From: Candidatus Segatella intestinihominis
GTDB taxonomy: Bacteria > Bacteroidota > Bacteroidia > Bacteroidales > Bacteroidaceae
Length of the DNA stretch: 19,521 bases
Direction of reading: 5' to 3'
Assembly: GCA_900548535.1 (NCBI GenBank)
Contig: URLG01000050.1
Span: 1-19,521, forward strand
Position numbers and translations under genes: made by a program. Of the stretch, positions 6,886 to 13,917 are shown one piece after another. Under the pieces are notes generated by a model that worked only from the letters and a program-made list of their open reading frames with translations, searched no databases and was not told the origin of the DNA. Position 1 is the first letter of the stretch, and every line of letters starts with the position of its first letter.

Positions 6886-8295
6886 CTATTTTACTTTGAT
6901 TACGTGGTGTCTGCGGTGCTTTCTTGACAGTCTGCGGTGCTTGTAGTGCTCATATTTCTTGATTCCTACAAAGGCTGTGATAGCTGCCACTACCGCCAAG
7001 AGGAAGATGACGATGCCGCCACCCAGGTTGTCGCCCTTCACTTTCGACCACATATCCAATACCTCTGGAGTGTGGTCGCCTGCATCGTGAATCATGGCGC
7101 ATCTTGCCACCACACTGCTGTCTGGATACATAATCGGGTTGATGTGTGCCTTCTTGCCCTCTTCACAGCCGAAGAAGTAAGCGGCGTTCACCATTTCGGG
7201 ATAAGCATCCTTGTCGCTCATCTCCTCCAATATCTTCTTGCCACTGATGCTGCTCACATAGCCAGTGGTCTCCATATTGGCGAGTGCCACATCCTCCTGG
7301 CAGAGATAGTTGATGAAATAAGCGGCTGCCTTCGGGTTGCGGGAGTACTTAGGGATCACCCAACCGTCAAACCATACGTTGCTGCCTTCCTTTGGCACTT
7401 CATAACCCAGTGGCACACCTACCTTTTCAGCCTCCTCGATTGCCCAGACGGCATCACCGCTCCAGGTCATGTTCAGGTAAGCCTTGCCCTTGGTCATCGT
7501 CTCCTTGCCAAAGTCTGCCTCCCAGCCCTCGATGTTTGGTTTCAGTGCTTTGAGGTATTTCTCTACTGTAGCCACAGCTTCTGGCGAATAGTCGTTCATC
7601 AGCTGTGGTACCGTCACCTTGCCTGCTGCCAAGTCCTTGCGATGCGCCCAGATAAGGGCGGTGCCGTAAGAGTCACGATAGGAATCCTTCATCAAGAGCT
7701 TGCCACGATACTTCGAGTTCCAAAGGGTACCCCAGGTCAGAGCATCTTTTATAGGTACGTGTACCTTATTATATAAGATGCCTGCCGTTCCCCACATGTA
7801 TGGCACGGCATACTGATGGGCGGTTCTGCCATGGTTGCTGGTGGCGTCTATCTGCTCTACGATGTAGGGAGATATGTTCTTGAGATAGTTTGGGGTCTTG
7901 CCAAAACAAGTGTCGATGGGCAGGAGGAGGTCCTTGCGCAGCATTCGCTCGATGATGTATTCCGAAGGACAAACCACGTCGTAGTCCTCATGTCCACGTT
8001 CTATTTTGGTCAGCATCACCTCGTTGATGTCGAAGGTCTGGTAGATGACGCGTATCTTCTTGCCCGTCTGCGCCTCATACCATTTCGGGAAGTTGGCAAG
8101 CACGTCTTCGTCTATGTAGTCGGCCCAGTTATATACCTTCAGAATCTCCTCTCTGTTCTCCTTGTTGTAGCAGGAGGATAGCATGAGGCTTATGAGCATA
8201 AGAGCAACGAAAAATAGGCATTTAACTCCTAACTCCCAACTCCTAACTCCTAACTCCCAACTCCTAACTCCTAACTTTATATTCATCTTTTTCAT
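6886..8295 (-). CDS. potD: Spermidine/putrescine-binding lipoprotein PotD
   Basis: This is the substrate-binding protein of the PotABCD polyamine importer. Lipobox LSSC ends at C42, after a hydrophobic stretch 26-40. PotD hallmarks follow: VYNWADYID (54-62), IRVIYQTFDINEVM (81-94), DYDVVCPSEY (104-113), MTWSGDAVWA (276-285) and DGWVIPK (310-316). Two features are odd. First, residues 8-24 (LGVRSWELGVRSWELGV) translate a 7-bp tandem repeat and sit in the n-region of the signal peptide; without them the N-terminus would be the ordinary MKKMNIK-CLFFVALML. Second, a C-terminal membrane helix (about 425-443) and a very basic tail follow the binding domain, so the protein may be held to the inner membrane at both ends. 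The ATG overlaps the potC stop as ATGA, which fixes the start upstream of the repeat. Confidence 0.93.
   Translation of the reverse strand: MKKMNIKLGVRSWELGVRSWELGVKCLFFVALMLISLMLSSCYNKENREEILKVYNWADYIDEDVLANFPKWYEAQTGKKIRVIYQTFDINEVMLTKIERGHEDYDVVCPSEYIIERMLRKDLLLPIDTCFGKTPNYLKNISPYIVEQIDATSNHGRTAHQYAVPYMWGTAGILYNKVHVPIKDALTWGTLWNSKYRGKLLMKDSYRDSYGTALIWAHRKDLAAGKVTVPQLMNDYSPEAVATVEKYLKALKPNIEGWEADFGKETMTKGKAYLNMTWSGDAVWAIEEAEKVGVPLGYEVPKEGSNVWFDGWVIPKYSRNPKAAAYFINYLCQEDVALANMETTGYVSSISGKKILEEMSDKDAYPEMVNAAYFFGCEEGKKAHINPIMYPDSSVVARCAMIHDAGDHTPEVLDMWSKVKGDNLGGGIVIFLLAVVAAITAFVGIKKYEHYKHRRLSRKHRRHHVIKVK
8225..8280 (-). repeat. Heptamer tract in potD signal peptide
   Basis: Seven perfect-length 7-bp units on the plus strand alternate ACTCCTA and ACTCCCA (8225-8273), plus one degenerate unit ACTTTAT (8274-8280). 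On the coding strand three units make 21 bp, so the protein repeat is LGVRSWE. Every reading frame of such a tract shifts by one base per added or lost unit, so a change of copy number other than a multiple of three would break potD. Confidence 0.9.
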
Positions 8296-9110
8296 TTTGC
8301 TTTCTTTACTGAACGTTTGTTGATGATAATCAGCATCACGAGCACCAATACGAAGATAATCGTACTCAGTGGACGGAGCTCTGGAGTCAAACCTCCCTTT
8401 CTGGCATCTGCATAGATAAAGGTGGAGAGCGTCTCCAGTCCCTCATTTCCGATGGTGAAGATAGTAACAGCGAAGTCATCGATACTCATGGTGATGGCGA
8501 GCATGAAGCCCGAAATCATGCCTGGCAATATCTCTGGGATGATAATCTTGCGCAGTGCCTGCATCGGTGATGCACCCAGGTCGAGAGCTGCCTCATAGAG
8601 GTTGGGGTTCATCTGCTTGAGTCTAGGCATCACGCTCAGGATGACGTATGGCAGGCAGAAGGTGATATGGGCAATGACCACCGTCATATAACCCTGCGGA
8701 ATGCCCAGCGTGATGAAGAGCAGGAAGAGCGAGATACCGATGATGATGTCGCCATTCAATATCGGAATGTTGTTGACAAACGAGATGGCTTGTCGGGCTC
8801 TGCGGTTGCGCAGGTTGTGGATGCCGATGGCAGTCAATGTGCCGAAGAGGGTGCTGACTGTGGCTGAAATCAGGGCGATGGTAATCGTATTGATGAGAGC
8901 CGCCGTGAGCGAATGGTGGGTACCCTCCACAAAGAGGTTCTTATAGAGCTGCAAAGAAAATCCCGTCCAGTTGCCCATCACCTTAGCCTCGGTGAAGGAG
9001 AAGATGACGATGATGAGGATAGGGGAGTAGAGCAGCAGCAAGAGCAGCCAGAGATAGCCCTGGCAGAATACCTTCTTCATCATATCCTGGGTAAAGAGTG
9101 ATTTTATCAT
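8292..9110 (-). CDS. potC: Polyamine ABC transporter permease PotC
   Basis: This is an inner-membrane permease of 272 residues, the normal size, with about six hydrophobic segments. The first is at about 20-39 (LWLLLLLLYSPILIIVIFSF). The coupling motif EAALDLGASP at 174-183, followed by KIIIPEILPG, is the EAA loop that docks with PotA. The N-terminal YSPILIIVIFSF and the WTGFSLQLYKNLF segment are typical of PotC rather than PotB. Its ATG overlaps the potB stop by 4 nt (9107-9110), and its stop overlaps potD in the same way, so the three genes are translationally coupled. Confidence 0.94.
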   Translation of the reverse strand: MIKSLFTQDMMKKVFCQGYLWLLLLLLYSPILIIVIFSFTEAKVMGNWTGFSLQLYKNLFVEGTHHSLTAALINTITIALISATVSTLFGTLTAIGIHNLRNRRARQAISFVNNIPILNGDIIIGISLFLLFITLGIPQGYMTVVIAHITFCLPYVILSVMPRLKQMNPNLYEAALDLGASPMQALRKIIIPEILPGMISGFMLAITMSIDDFAVTIFTIGNEGLETLSTFIYADARKGGLTPELRPLSTIIFVLVLVMLIIINKRSVKKAK

Positions 9111-9892
9111 CTGATACCTCCTTCCTGCTTGCTACCGTCGCCGGCGATGAGGGTGGATGCTCCGATGAGGAAGAGCATGATGAGCGAGAGGGCTGCACCA
9201 TAGTTCCACATCGAATTGTTGATGTTTTCCTGGATGGTGGTACCGAAGAGCTTGATGTTGTTCATCGTCAGCAGTTCGGAGATGGCGAAGGTGGAGATGG
9301 TTGGCATAAACACCATCAGAATGCCACTTGCCACACCTGGCATGGAGAGTGGCAACACTACTTTGAAGAACTGTTGCCATGGTGAGGCTCCCAAGTCTTC
9401 GGCTGCCTCGATATAACTGCGGTCCATCTTCTGCAATGTGTTGTAGATAGGGTAAATCATGAAGGGGATGAAGTTATACACCATACCAAACAGGAGGGCT
9501 CCCTCGCCCAGTGGCAGGTCGGCAAAGTCGAAGAGTGCCACGGTGGCAAGTGTGCGCACCAGGATGTTGACCCACATCGGCAGGATAAAGAGCATCACGA
9601 TGGTATTGGCATACTTCATCTTGGTCTGCGTCAGGATGTATGCCGCAGGATAGCCCAGCAAGATGCAGAGCAGCGTGTTGAGGAAGGCAATGCCGATGGA
9701 ATACACAAAGGTATTGATGGCCTCGGGATGCACCAGAAACTTCTGGAAATTATAGAGCGTGAAACTGCCGTTCTCGTCGGTGAATGCAAACACCACGATG
9801 AGAAGCAATGGCAATACCACGAATATCGCTGCAAAGATGGCGTATGGTATCGACCAACTTTGGCGAGAGGATATAAATTTGACTACGTTCAA
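9107..9892 (-). CDS. potB: Polyamine ABC transporter permease PotB
   Basis: This is the second inner-membrane permease, 261 residues with about six hydrophobic segments. The EAA coupling loop is IEAAEDLGASPWQQFFKVVLP at 161-181. The WVNILVRTLA and FGMVYNFIPFMIYPIYNTLQ segments are typical of PotB. No ATG is available: an in-frame stop lies three codons upstream (9901-9899), and the first internal Met is far downstream. The start must therefore be TTG at 9892-9890 or another non-ATG codon. The region just upstream is a 7-bp repeat tract with no Shine-Dalgarno sequence, so the original start region may have been altered by the repeat. The frame is otherwise intact. Confidence 0.92.
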   Translation of the reverse strand: MNVVKFISSRQSWSIPYAIFAAIFVVLPLLLIVVFAFTDENGSFTLYNFQKFLVHPEAINTFVYSIGIAFLNTLLCILLGYPAAYILTQTKMKYANTIVMLFILPMWVNILVRTLATVALFDFADLPLGEGALLFGMVYNFIPFMIYPIYNTLQKMDRSYIEAAEDLGASPWQQFFKVVLPLSMPGVASGILMVFMPTISTFAISELLTMNNIKLFGTTIQENINNSMWNYGAALSLIMLFLIGASTLIAGDGSKQEGGIR

Positions 9893-9896
9893 TTTT

Positions 9897-9983
9897 AATT
9901 AAGAATTAATAATTAATAATTAAGAATTAATAATTAGGCGTGCGCCCTTCATGCTAATGAATTCTTCACTCGTCATTCTTCAC
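9897..9983 (-). repeat. Composite heptamer-repeat element between potA and potB
   Basis: Six 7-bp units of AATTAAT/AATTAAG type lie at 9897-9938 and three of TCTTCAC/TCGTCAT type at 9963-9983. Between them is a unique core of about 24 nt (9939-9962) which, with the edge of the last unit, can form the small hairpin ggcg-ca-cgcc. On the minus strand the order is GTGAAGA-type units, core, A/T-rich units, the same order as in copies 1 and 2. The TGA stop of potA (9968-9966) lies within the GTGAAGA-type units, which also encode the last residues of PotA. Confidence 0.8.
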
Positions 9984-11381
9984 TTTAATCCCGTTTGCCG
10001 GAATGGTGATGGCAACGTGGTCGCCGAGGTCCCATACATCCTGGGTGTCCACATAGATTTTCTCTCCCCAGTCGGTGTCGATGGTGAGGTGATAGTGGTC
10101 GCCCTTGTAGAGGATGAAGCAGATGTCACCGGTGAAAGTGCCTTCCTCCTCATTGTCGAAGAGTTCTATCTTGTCGAAATCTATGCTGATATTGATGCTG
10201 TCCTTGCCTTCCTGCTCAGCCTTGGAGATGGCGGCCTGTACATCGGCAGGAATGCCCTCGCTGTATTCGCAACCCAGAAATTCGATGCAACCATTGCCCG
10301 TGAGCTTAGCCTCGAAGGTGTTGGTGGTGCGCTCCTTCTTCATGATGTGGATATTGTCTGGGATGACGCTCATGCCGATGGTCTGACCTACCTCGAAGTG
10401 CTTGTAGTTTTGTATCAAGAACTCGCAACCCTTGTCGCTCTCGGCAAGCATCTCGTAGTGTACGCCCTTGAAGATGGAAGAGGTGATTTTTCCTACAAAC
10501 TGGGCATGCTCAGTATCGGTGGATACCTCTATGTCCTCTGGTCGTATCACTACATCCACCTGCTGGTTCTCGCCAAATCCCTTGTCTACGCAAGGTATTT
10601 CCGCACCAGCCACCTTTACCAGGCAGTCGTGAATCATTAGTCCATTGAAGATATTGCTCTCACCGATGAAGTCGGCAACGAATGAGTTGGCAGGCTCGTT
10701 GTAGATGTCGGTCGGTGTGCCAATCTGCTGAATCTCTCCCTCGCTCATCACCACGATGGTATCGCTCAGGGTGAGTGCCTCCTCCTGGTCGTGTGTTACA
10801 TAGACGAAGGTGATGCCCAGTCGCTCGTGCATCTCCTTCAGCTCCAGCTGCATGTCCTTGCGCATCTTCAGGTCGAGGGCAGCAAGAGGTTCGTCGAGCA
10901 GGAGCACCTCTGGCTCGTTGACGATGGCACGGGCGATGGCGATACGCTGCTGCTGTCCACCCGAAAGTGAGTTGACGTCGCGGTATTCATAGTCGCTCAT
11001 GTTCACCATCTTCAGGGCACGCTTCACCTTCGGCAATATCTCCTCCTTCGGCGTATTCTTCAGTTTGAGTCCGAAGGCGATGTTGTCGTAAACGTTGAGA
11101 TGAGGAAACAGTGCGTATTTCTGGAACACGGTGTTCACATTGCGCTTGTATGGAGGCAGATTGGTGATGTCGTTGCCGCCGATGGTGATGATGCCTTCGG
11201 TGGCAGTCTCGAATCCCGCCAAGAGTCTCAATAAAGTCGTTTTTCCGCAGCCTGAAGGACCGAGAATGGTCATGAATTCGCCCTTTCTCACGTATAGGTT
11301 GATGTCGCGGAGGGCTACTTTCTCGCCAAATCTTTTCGACACATTCTTGATGTCGATGATATGCTGTGCAGTCTTGTTCAT
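9966..11381 (-). CDS. potA: Polyamine ABC transporter ATPase PotA
   Basis: This is the ATPase that drives polyamine import with PotB, PotC and PotD. Walker A GPSGCGKTT is at 41-49, the Q-loop Q at 87, the ABC signature LSGGQQQR at 139-146, Walker B LLLDEP at 160-165, and the switch His at 197 (VTHDQEEA). The C-terminal regulatory TOBE region starts near 245. At 471 residues it is almost 100 longer than E. coli PotA. The extra length is mainly around 350-425 (EAKLTGNGCIEFLG, VQAAISKAEQEGKDS), inserted within the TOBE region before the usual DTDWGEKIYV...VAITIPANGI end. It is the first gene of the minus-strand operon potABCD and has its own promoter. The last codons and stop lie in repeat units. 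The ATG at 11381 gives the family N-terminus. Confidence 0.95.
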   Translation of the reverse strand: MNKTAQHIIDIKNVSKRFGEKVALRDINLYVRKGEFMTILGPSGCGKTTLLRLLAGFETATEGIITIGGNDITNLPPYKRNVNTVFQKYALFPHLNVYDNIAFGLKLKNTPKEEILPKVKRALKMVNMSDYEYRDVNSLSGGQQQRIAIARAIVNEPEVLLLDEPLAALDLKMRKDMQLELKEMHERLGITFVYVTHDQEEALTLSDTIVVMSEGEIQQIGTPTDIYNEPANSFVADFIGESNIFNGLMIHDCLVKVAGAEIPCVDKGFGENQQVDVVIRPEDIEVSTDTEHAQFVGKITSSIFKGVHYEMLAESDKGCEFLIQNYKHFEVGQTIGMSVIPDNIHIMKKERTTNTFEAKLTGNGCIEFLGCEYSEGIPADVQAAISKAEQEGKDSINISIDFDKIELFDNEEEGTFTGDICFILYKGDHYHLTIDTDWGEKIYVDTQDVWDLGDHVAITIPANGIKVKNDE

Positions 11382-11403
11382 TTCTAGTTTTTAAATTTGC
11401 CTG

Positions 11404-11434
11404 CAAAGTTACTCATTTTTCGATAAATATCGAA
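11404..11434 (-). promoter_or_regulatory. Promoter and possible operator of potABCD
   Basis: On the minus strand the -7 box TAACTTTG (11411-11404) fits the consensus, and TTCG (11434-11431), 19 nt upstream, stands in for -33 TTTG. A perfect palindrome ttcgata-aa-tatcgaa (11419-11434) overlaps the -33 box and most of the spacer, where a repressor could bind. No regulator gene is next to it. Confidence 0.5.
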
Positions 11435-11591
11435 GTTTTTTAATAAGAAAATGCCCTAGGTCGTATTTCAAAGTGATGAATTTATAGTTTGGGGCGGGTT
11501 GGAAATATACCATATTTGTGGTATGAGTGGGGTATCCACAAAAAGAAATTTCATGCGCGCGTAAGCTTAATCCATTTAATTAATTCTGTTA

Positions 11592-11687
11592 ATTATAAGT
11601 AACAAAACCAAGAATTTTCCCATTTTTGCGACTTATAAGAAAAACTTTTTGTATTTTTGCGAAAAGTTTTTCTTATAAGTCACAAAA
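11592..11687. promoter_or_regulatory. Promoter with long inverted repeat upstream of DUF4143-type ATPase
   Basis: Arms 11624-11649 and 11662-11687 are inverted repeats that match at 25 of 26 positions, separated by 12 nt (11650-11661). The -7 box TATTTTTG (11652-11659) lies mainly in that spacer. A third, direct copy of the half-site is at 11592-11607 (attataagtaacaaaa against cttataagtcacaaaa). The last copy ends 2 nt before the ATG at 11690. A TTTG at 11625-11628 could be a -33 box with a long 23-nt spacer. This looks like an operator array or a leader hairpin. Confidence 0.6.
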
Positions 11688-11689
11688 TT

Positions 11690-12904
11690 ATGAAACGAGA
11701 AATATTAAATAGGGCAGACTATACCGATCATATACAGCGTATGTTCGGGCGAGGTATCATAGTAGCACTGACAGGTCAGCGACGTGTCGGTAAAAGTTGT
11801 GTCATGCGTAGTATCAAAGAAAGGTTGGCTCATAATGAAGATAATCATATTATATATATAGATAAGGAGAAGACAACTTTTGATAACATCAGCAATTATC
11901 AAGAGCTAGAGAAGTATGTGGCAGAGCATCTCGCAGAAGACAAAAATAATTACCTATTTGTAGATGAAGTGCAGGAAATCACGGATTTTGAAAAAGGACT
12001 ATTGAGCATCCAGTCTGATGATTCATGCCAGATTATGGTGACAGGAAGTAATGCCAAGATGCTTTCGGGGGAGTTGGCAACAAGGTTGCGAGGTCGATAT
12101 GTAGACTATCGTATACGAGGGCTAAGCTATCAGGAGTTCTTGGAATTTCATCAACTGCCAGATGAGGACAAGTCTTTGATGCTGTATCTTCAAAATGGTG
12201 GTTTGCCCCAATTACGTAATTTGGGATTGGAGAACACCGATTTGGTAGATGACTACCTGGATAATGTATGCAATACGATAGTGCTTCGCGATGTGATAGA
12301 GCGCGAAAGTATCAGAAACACCGCTTTGTTGCGTACGCTGCTCAAGTTTATCAGCGATAATGTGGGCAAGCAGTTTTCGGCAAGAAGCATTGTCAACTTT
12401 CTGAAAAGCCAGAGTATAGATACTTCGTCCAAGATAATTCTTACGTATCTGGAGTATCTTTGCAATGCATTTGTGATAGAGAGGGTTAGTCGTTATGACA
12501 TTCATGGAAAGAAAATCTTTGAGATAGGCGACAAGTTTTATTTCGAGGATTCTGGCATTCGCAACCATATCATTGGTGGTAATCGTAAATTCGATATAGA
12601 GAAGGTAATGGAGAATGCCGTATATCAGCATTTGGTACGTTTGGGGTATCGTGTTTATGTGGGTCAGATGCAGAAAGCAGAGATAGATTTTGTGGCAGAG
12701 AAATCTGGAAGTACCATTTATGTACAGGTCACTTATTTGTTGGCTAGCCAGGAGACCATAGATAGGGAGTTTGATAATCTTCAGCAGATCAAGAACAGCC
12801 ATCCTAAGTATGTGGTGTCGATGGACACCATGAGTGGTCTGGTCAATGTAGATGGTATCAAGCACGTCCATTTGCGAGACTTCTTGAAGATGGGTGAGTT
12901 GTAA
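11690..12904 (+). CDS. AAA ATPase with DUF4143 C-terminal domain
   Basis: This is a 404-residue protein of the AAA_14/DUF4143 ATPase family, common in Bacteroidetes and archaea, of unknown biological role. Walker A GQRRVGKSC is at 29-37, Walker B LFVDEVQE at 89-96, and the sensor VTGSNAKML at 117-125. The RLRGRYVDYRIRGLSYQEF stretch (132-150) is typical of the family. The C-terminal part carries a PD-(D/E)XK-like core, EIDFVAEKSGSTIYVQVTY at 331-349; the usual K of the ExK is replaced (QVT), as often in DUF4143, so nuclease activity is doubtful. I chose ATG 11690 because the longer TTG start at 11657 lies within the -7 box. The upstream inverted repeat abuts this ATG and suggests self-regulation. 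A relic of a related gene lies at 13195-13257. Confidence 0.85.
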   Translation: MKREILNRADYTDHIQRMFGRGIIVALTGQRRVGKSCVMRSIKERLAHNEDNHIIYIDKEKTTFDNISNYQELEKYVAEHLAEDKNNYLFVDEVQEITDFEKGLLSIQSDDSCQIMVTGSNAKMLSGELATRLRGRYVDYRIRGLSYQEFLEFHQLPDEDKSLMLYLQNGGLPQLRNLGLENTDLVDDYLDNVCNTIVLRDVIERESIRNTALLRTLLKFISDNVGKQFSARSIVNFLKSQSIDTSSKIILTYLEYLCNAFVIERVSRYDIHGKKIFEIGDKFYFEDSGIRNHIIGGNRKFDIEKVMENAVYQHLVRLGYRVYVGQMQKAEIDFVAEKSGSTIYVQVTYLLASQETIDREFDNLQQIKNSHPKYVVSMDTMSGLVNVDGIKHVHLRDFLKMGEL

Positions 12905-13194
12905 ATAATACCAATTGTGATGAGAGATTGTTTGAGCTCGTTACAATTGGTCCCCTTCTTGTAAAAGTGTAGATAACGGAAGCGAACAGGAGTTGGGGAT
13001 TCATACTTTTTTAATTCATGACTTTAACAAATGATTTTTAGCCAATAAAAATATGCGCAAATATTTGTTTGTTTAAATTTTTGTAACTTTGCAAAATACT
13101 TAGAGTTCTTTGACTTTTTAGTTTGCTTGCAAAGTATTTTTGCTATATTCGGAGTGGTAATAGAATAAAAGGGAGCCAAATGACTCCCTTTTTA
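12905..13194. other. Gene-free stretch between ATPase and ATPase relic
   Basis: No coding frame is supported here. It holds an inverted repeat accaattgt/acaattggt (12910-12918 and 12943-12951, 24-nt loop) that may be a weak terminator for the ATPase gene, lacking a clear T run. A -7 box TAACTTTG on the plus strand lies at 13084-13091 with a TTTG at 13064-13067, a 16-nt spacer shorter than usual. The stretch ends in the intrinsic terminator at 13168-13193. Confidence 0.5.
13168..13193. terminator. Bidirectional intrinsic terminator
   Basis: Arms aaagggag (13168-13175) and ctcccttt (13184-13191) pair around an 8-nt loop, with a T run on each strand. On the minus strand it follows directly after the stop of the ATPase relic (13195-13197). 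On the plus strand it would end any transcript from the -7 box at 13084-13091. Confidence 0.75.
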
Positions 13195-13257
13195 TCACAG
13201 CAACCCTGTCATATCTTCCTTCCATTTCAGTAGCTGATTATATACTTTTCTCTTCAT
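13195..13257 (-). pseudogene. 20-codon relic of an AAA/DUF4143-type ATPase gene
   Basis: The ATG at 13257 opens a 20-codon frame, MKRKVYNQLLKWKEDMTGLL, ending in TGA. The first 14 residues match the usual start of the Bacteroidetes AAA/DUF4143-type ATPases (MKRKIY..LL.WK), a different subgroup from the intact gene at 11690. The last five, MTGLL, resemble the very C-terminus of such proteins, as I recall them ending in a YMT-like motif. The likely history is one internal deletion of some 400 codons that joined the first 15 codons to the last few, leaving promoter and terminator in place. The upstream direct repeats and the terminator are still in their expected places. A functional 20-residue peptide cannot be excluded but has no support. 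Confidence 0.55.
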
Positions 13258-13258
13258 G

Positions 13259-13312
13259 ATTTACACCTATCCGCGATTAATTTTGCTGCAAATTTACACC
13301 TATCCGCGATTA
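13259..13312 (-). repeat. 21-bp direct repeat upstream of ATPase relic
   Basis: The 21-bp sequence atttacacctatccgcgatta occurs at 13259-13279 and exactly again at 13292-13312, a 33-bp period. On the minus strand the proximal copy ends 1 nt before the ATG of the ATPase relic (13257). The distal copy ends in TAAATTTG (13296-13289), a consensus -7 box, 31 nt before the ATG. Confidence 0.85.
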
Positions 13313-13326
13313 TTGCATAAAATATT

Positions 13327-13785
13327 CTATTCCGCCAACCATTTCTTGATGAGCTGGATAATCTCTTGGCGAGTAGGCTCGGGGAAGGTGAGGATGCGAG
13401 TCTTGTGACTGCCGCCAGGACACATATAGACGTGGAGGTTCTGCTTGCCCTTGGTGAATGGCAGACCATAGATGCCGGAGGCTCCCCATGGGTCGATGTC
13501 GCCGTAGATGTATACCATCTTAGGGTCGTTCTTGGTCCGGAAATCTACCGTGTGGCGATAGAGGGCAGGGGAGAATTTTCTCCCTTGGCATCATCGGGCA
13601 ACATAAGGCGATGCAGATAGCCCTTTGCCGTCTTGATGCTCAGATACTTCTTGAATGGCTTGGTGTAATAGCCATAGTAGCCCAACTCCTTGGCTGCCTG
13701 CCTCGCCCAGTTCGGCTGCCATCATTTGTAGGGAGAAGATGAGCAGCAGGGCTGTCAATACTAATGAATGTAATCTCTTTCTCAT
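13327..13785 (-). pseudogene. Relic of secreted S28/S37-like serine peptidase
   Basis: An ATG at 13785 opens a signal peptide (MRKRLHSLVLTALLLIFSLQ, then MMAA). Directly after it, in a shifted frame, come residues of the C-terminal part of Bacteroidetes S28/S37 (PS-10) tripeptidyl-peptidase-like proteins: NWARQAAKELGYYGYYTKPF, a later LHRLMLPDDAKGE, then after a second frame change near 13570-13580 (an A run) FSPALYRHTVDF, YIYGDIDPWGASG, and CPGGSHKTRI. The frame ends at the TAG 13329-13327. The Asp in DPW and the His in GGSHK of the catalytic triad remain, but the Ser region and roughly 300 or more residues are missing. Two frame breaks and the lost middle mark it as dead. Family assignment between S28 and S37 is uncertain. 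Confidence 0.75.
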
Positions 13786-13880
13786 ATAATTAATAATTGT
13801 TTTGGGTGCAAAATTATAAAATATATTTTAAAATAGCGTTAATCTTCATCGAATATAACAAAAAATACTCGAAGAAATCG

Positions 13881-13888
13881 TAAATTTG
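13881..13888 (+). promoter_or_regulatory. -7 box of thioredoxin-fold gene
   Basis: TAAATTTG fits the Bacteroidetes -7 consensus and lies 29 nt before the ATG at 13918. No good TTTG is seen about 20 nt upstream. Confidence 0.5.
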
Positions 13889-13917
13889 CACACATAATAA
13901 TAAGGTATATTAAGAAT

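Noticed and set aside
6937..7776. 279-residue plus-strand frame opposite potD
   Set aside because: It is antisense to well-conserved PotD motifs and has no start context or family resemblance.
11657..11689. Longer ATPase start at TTG 11657
   Set aside because: It falls in the -7 box and would place 11 extra residues encoded by the inverted repeat before the family-like MKREILNR start.
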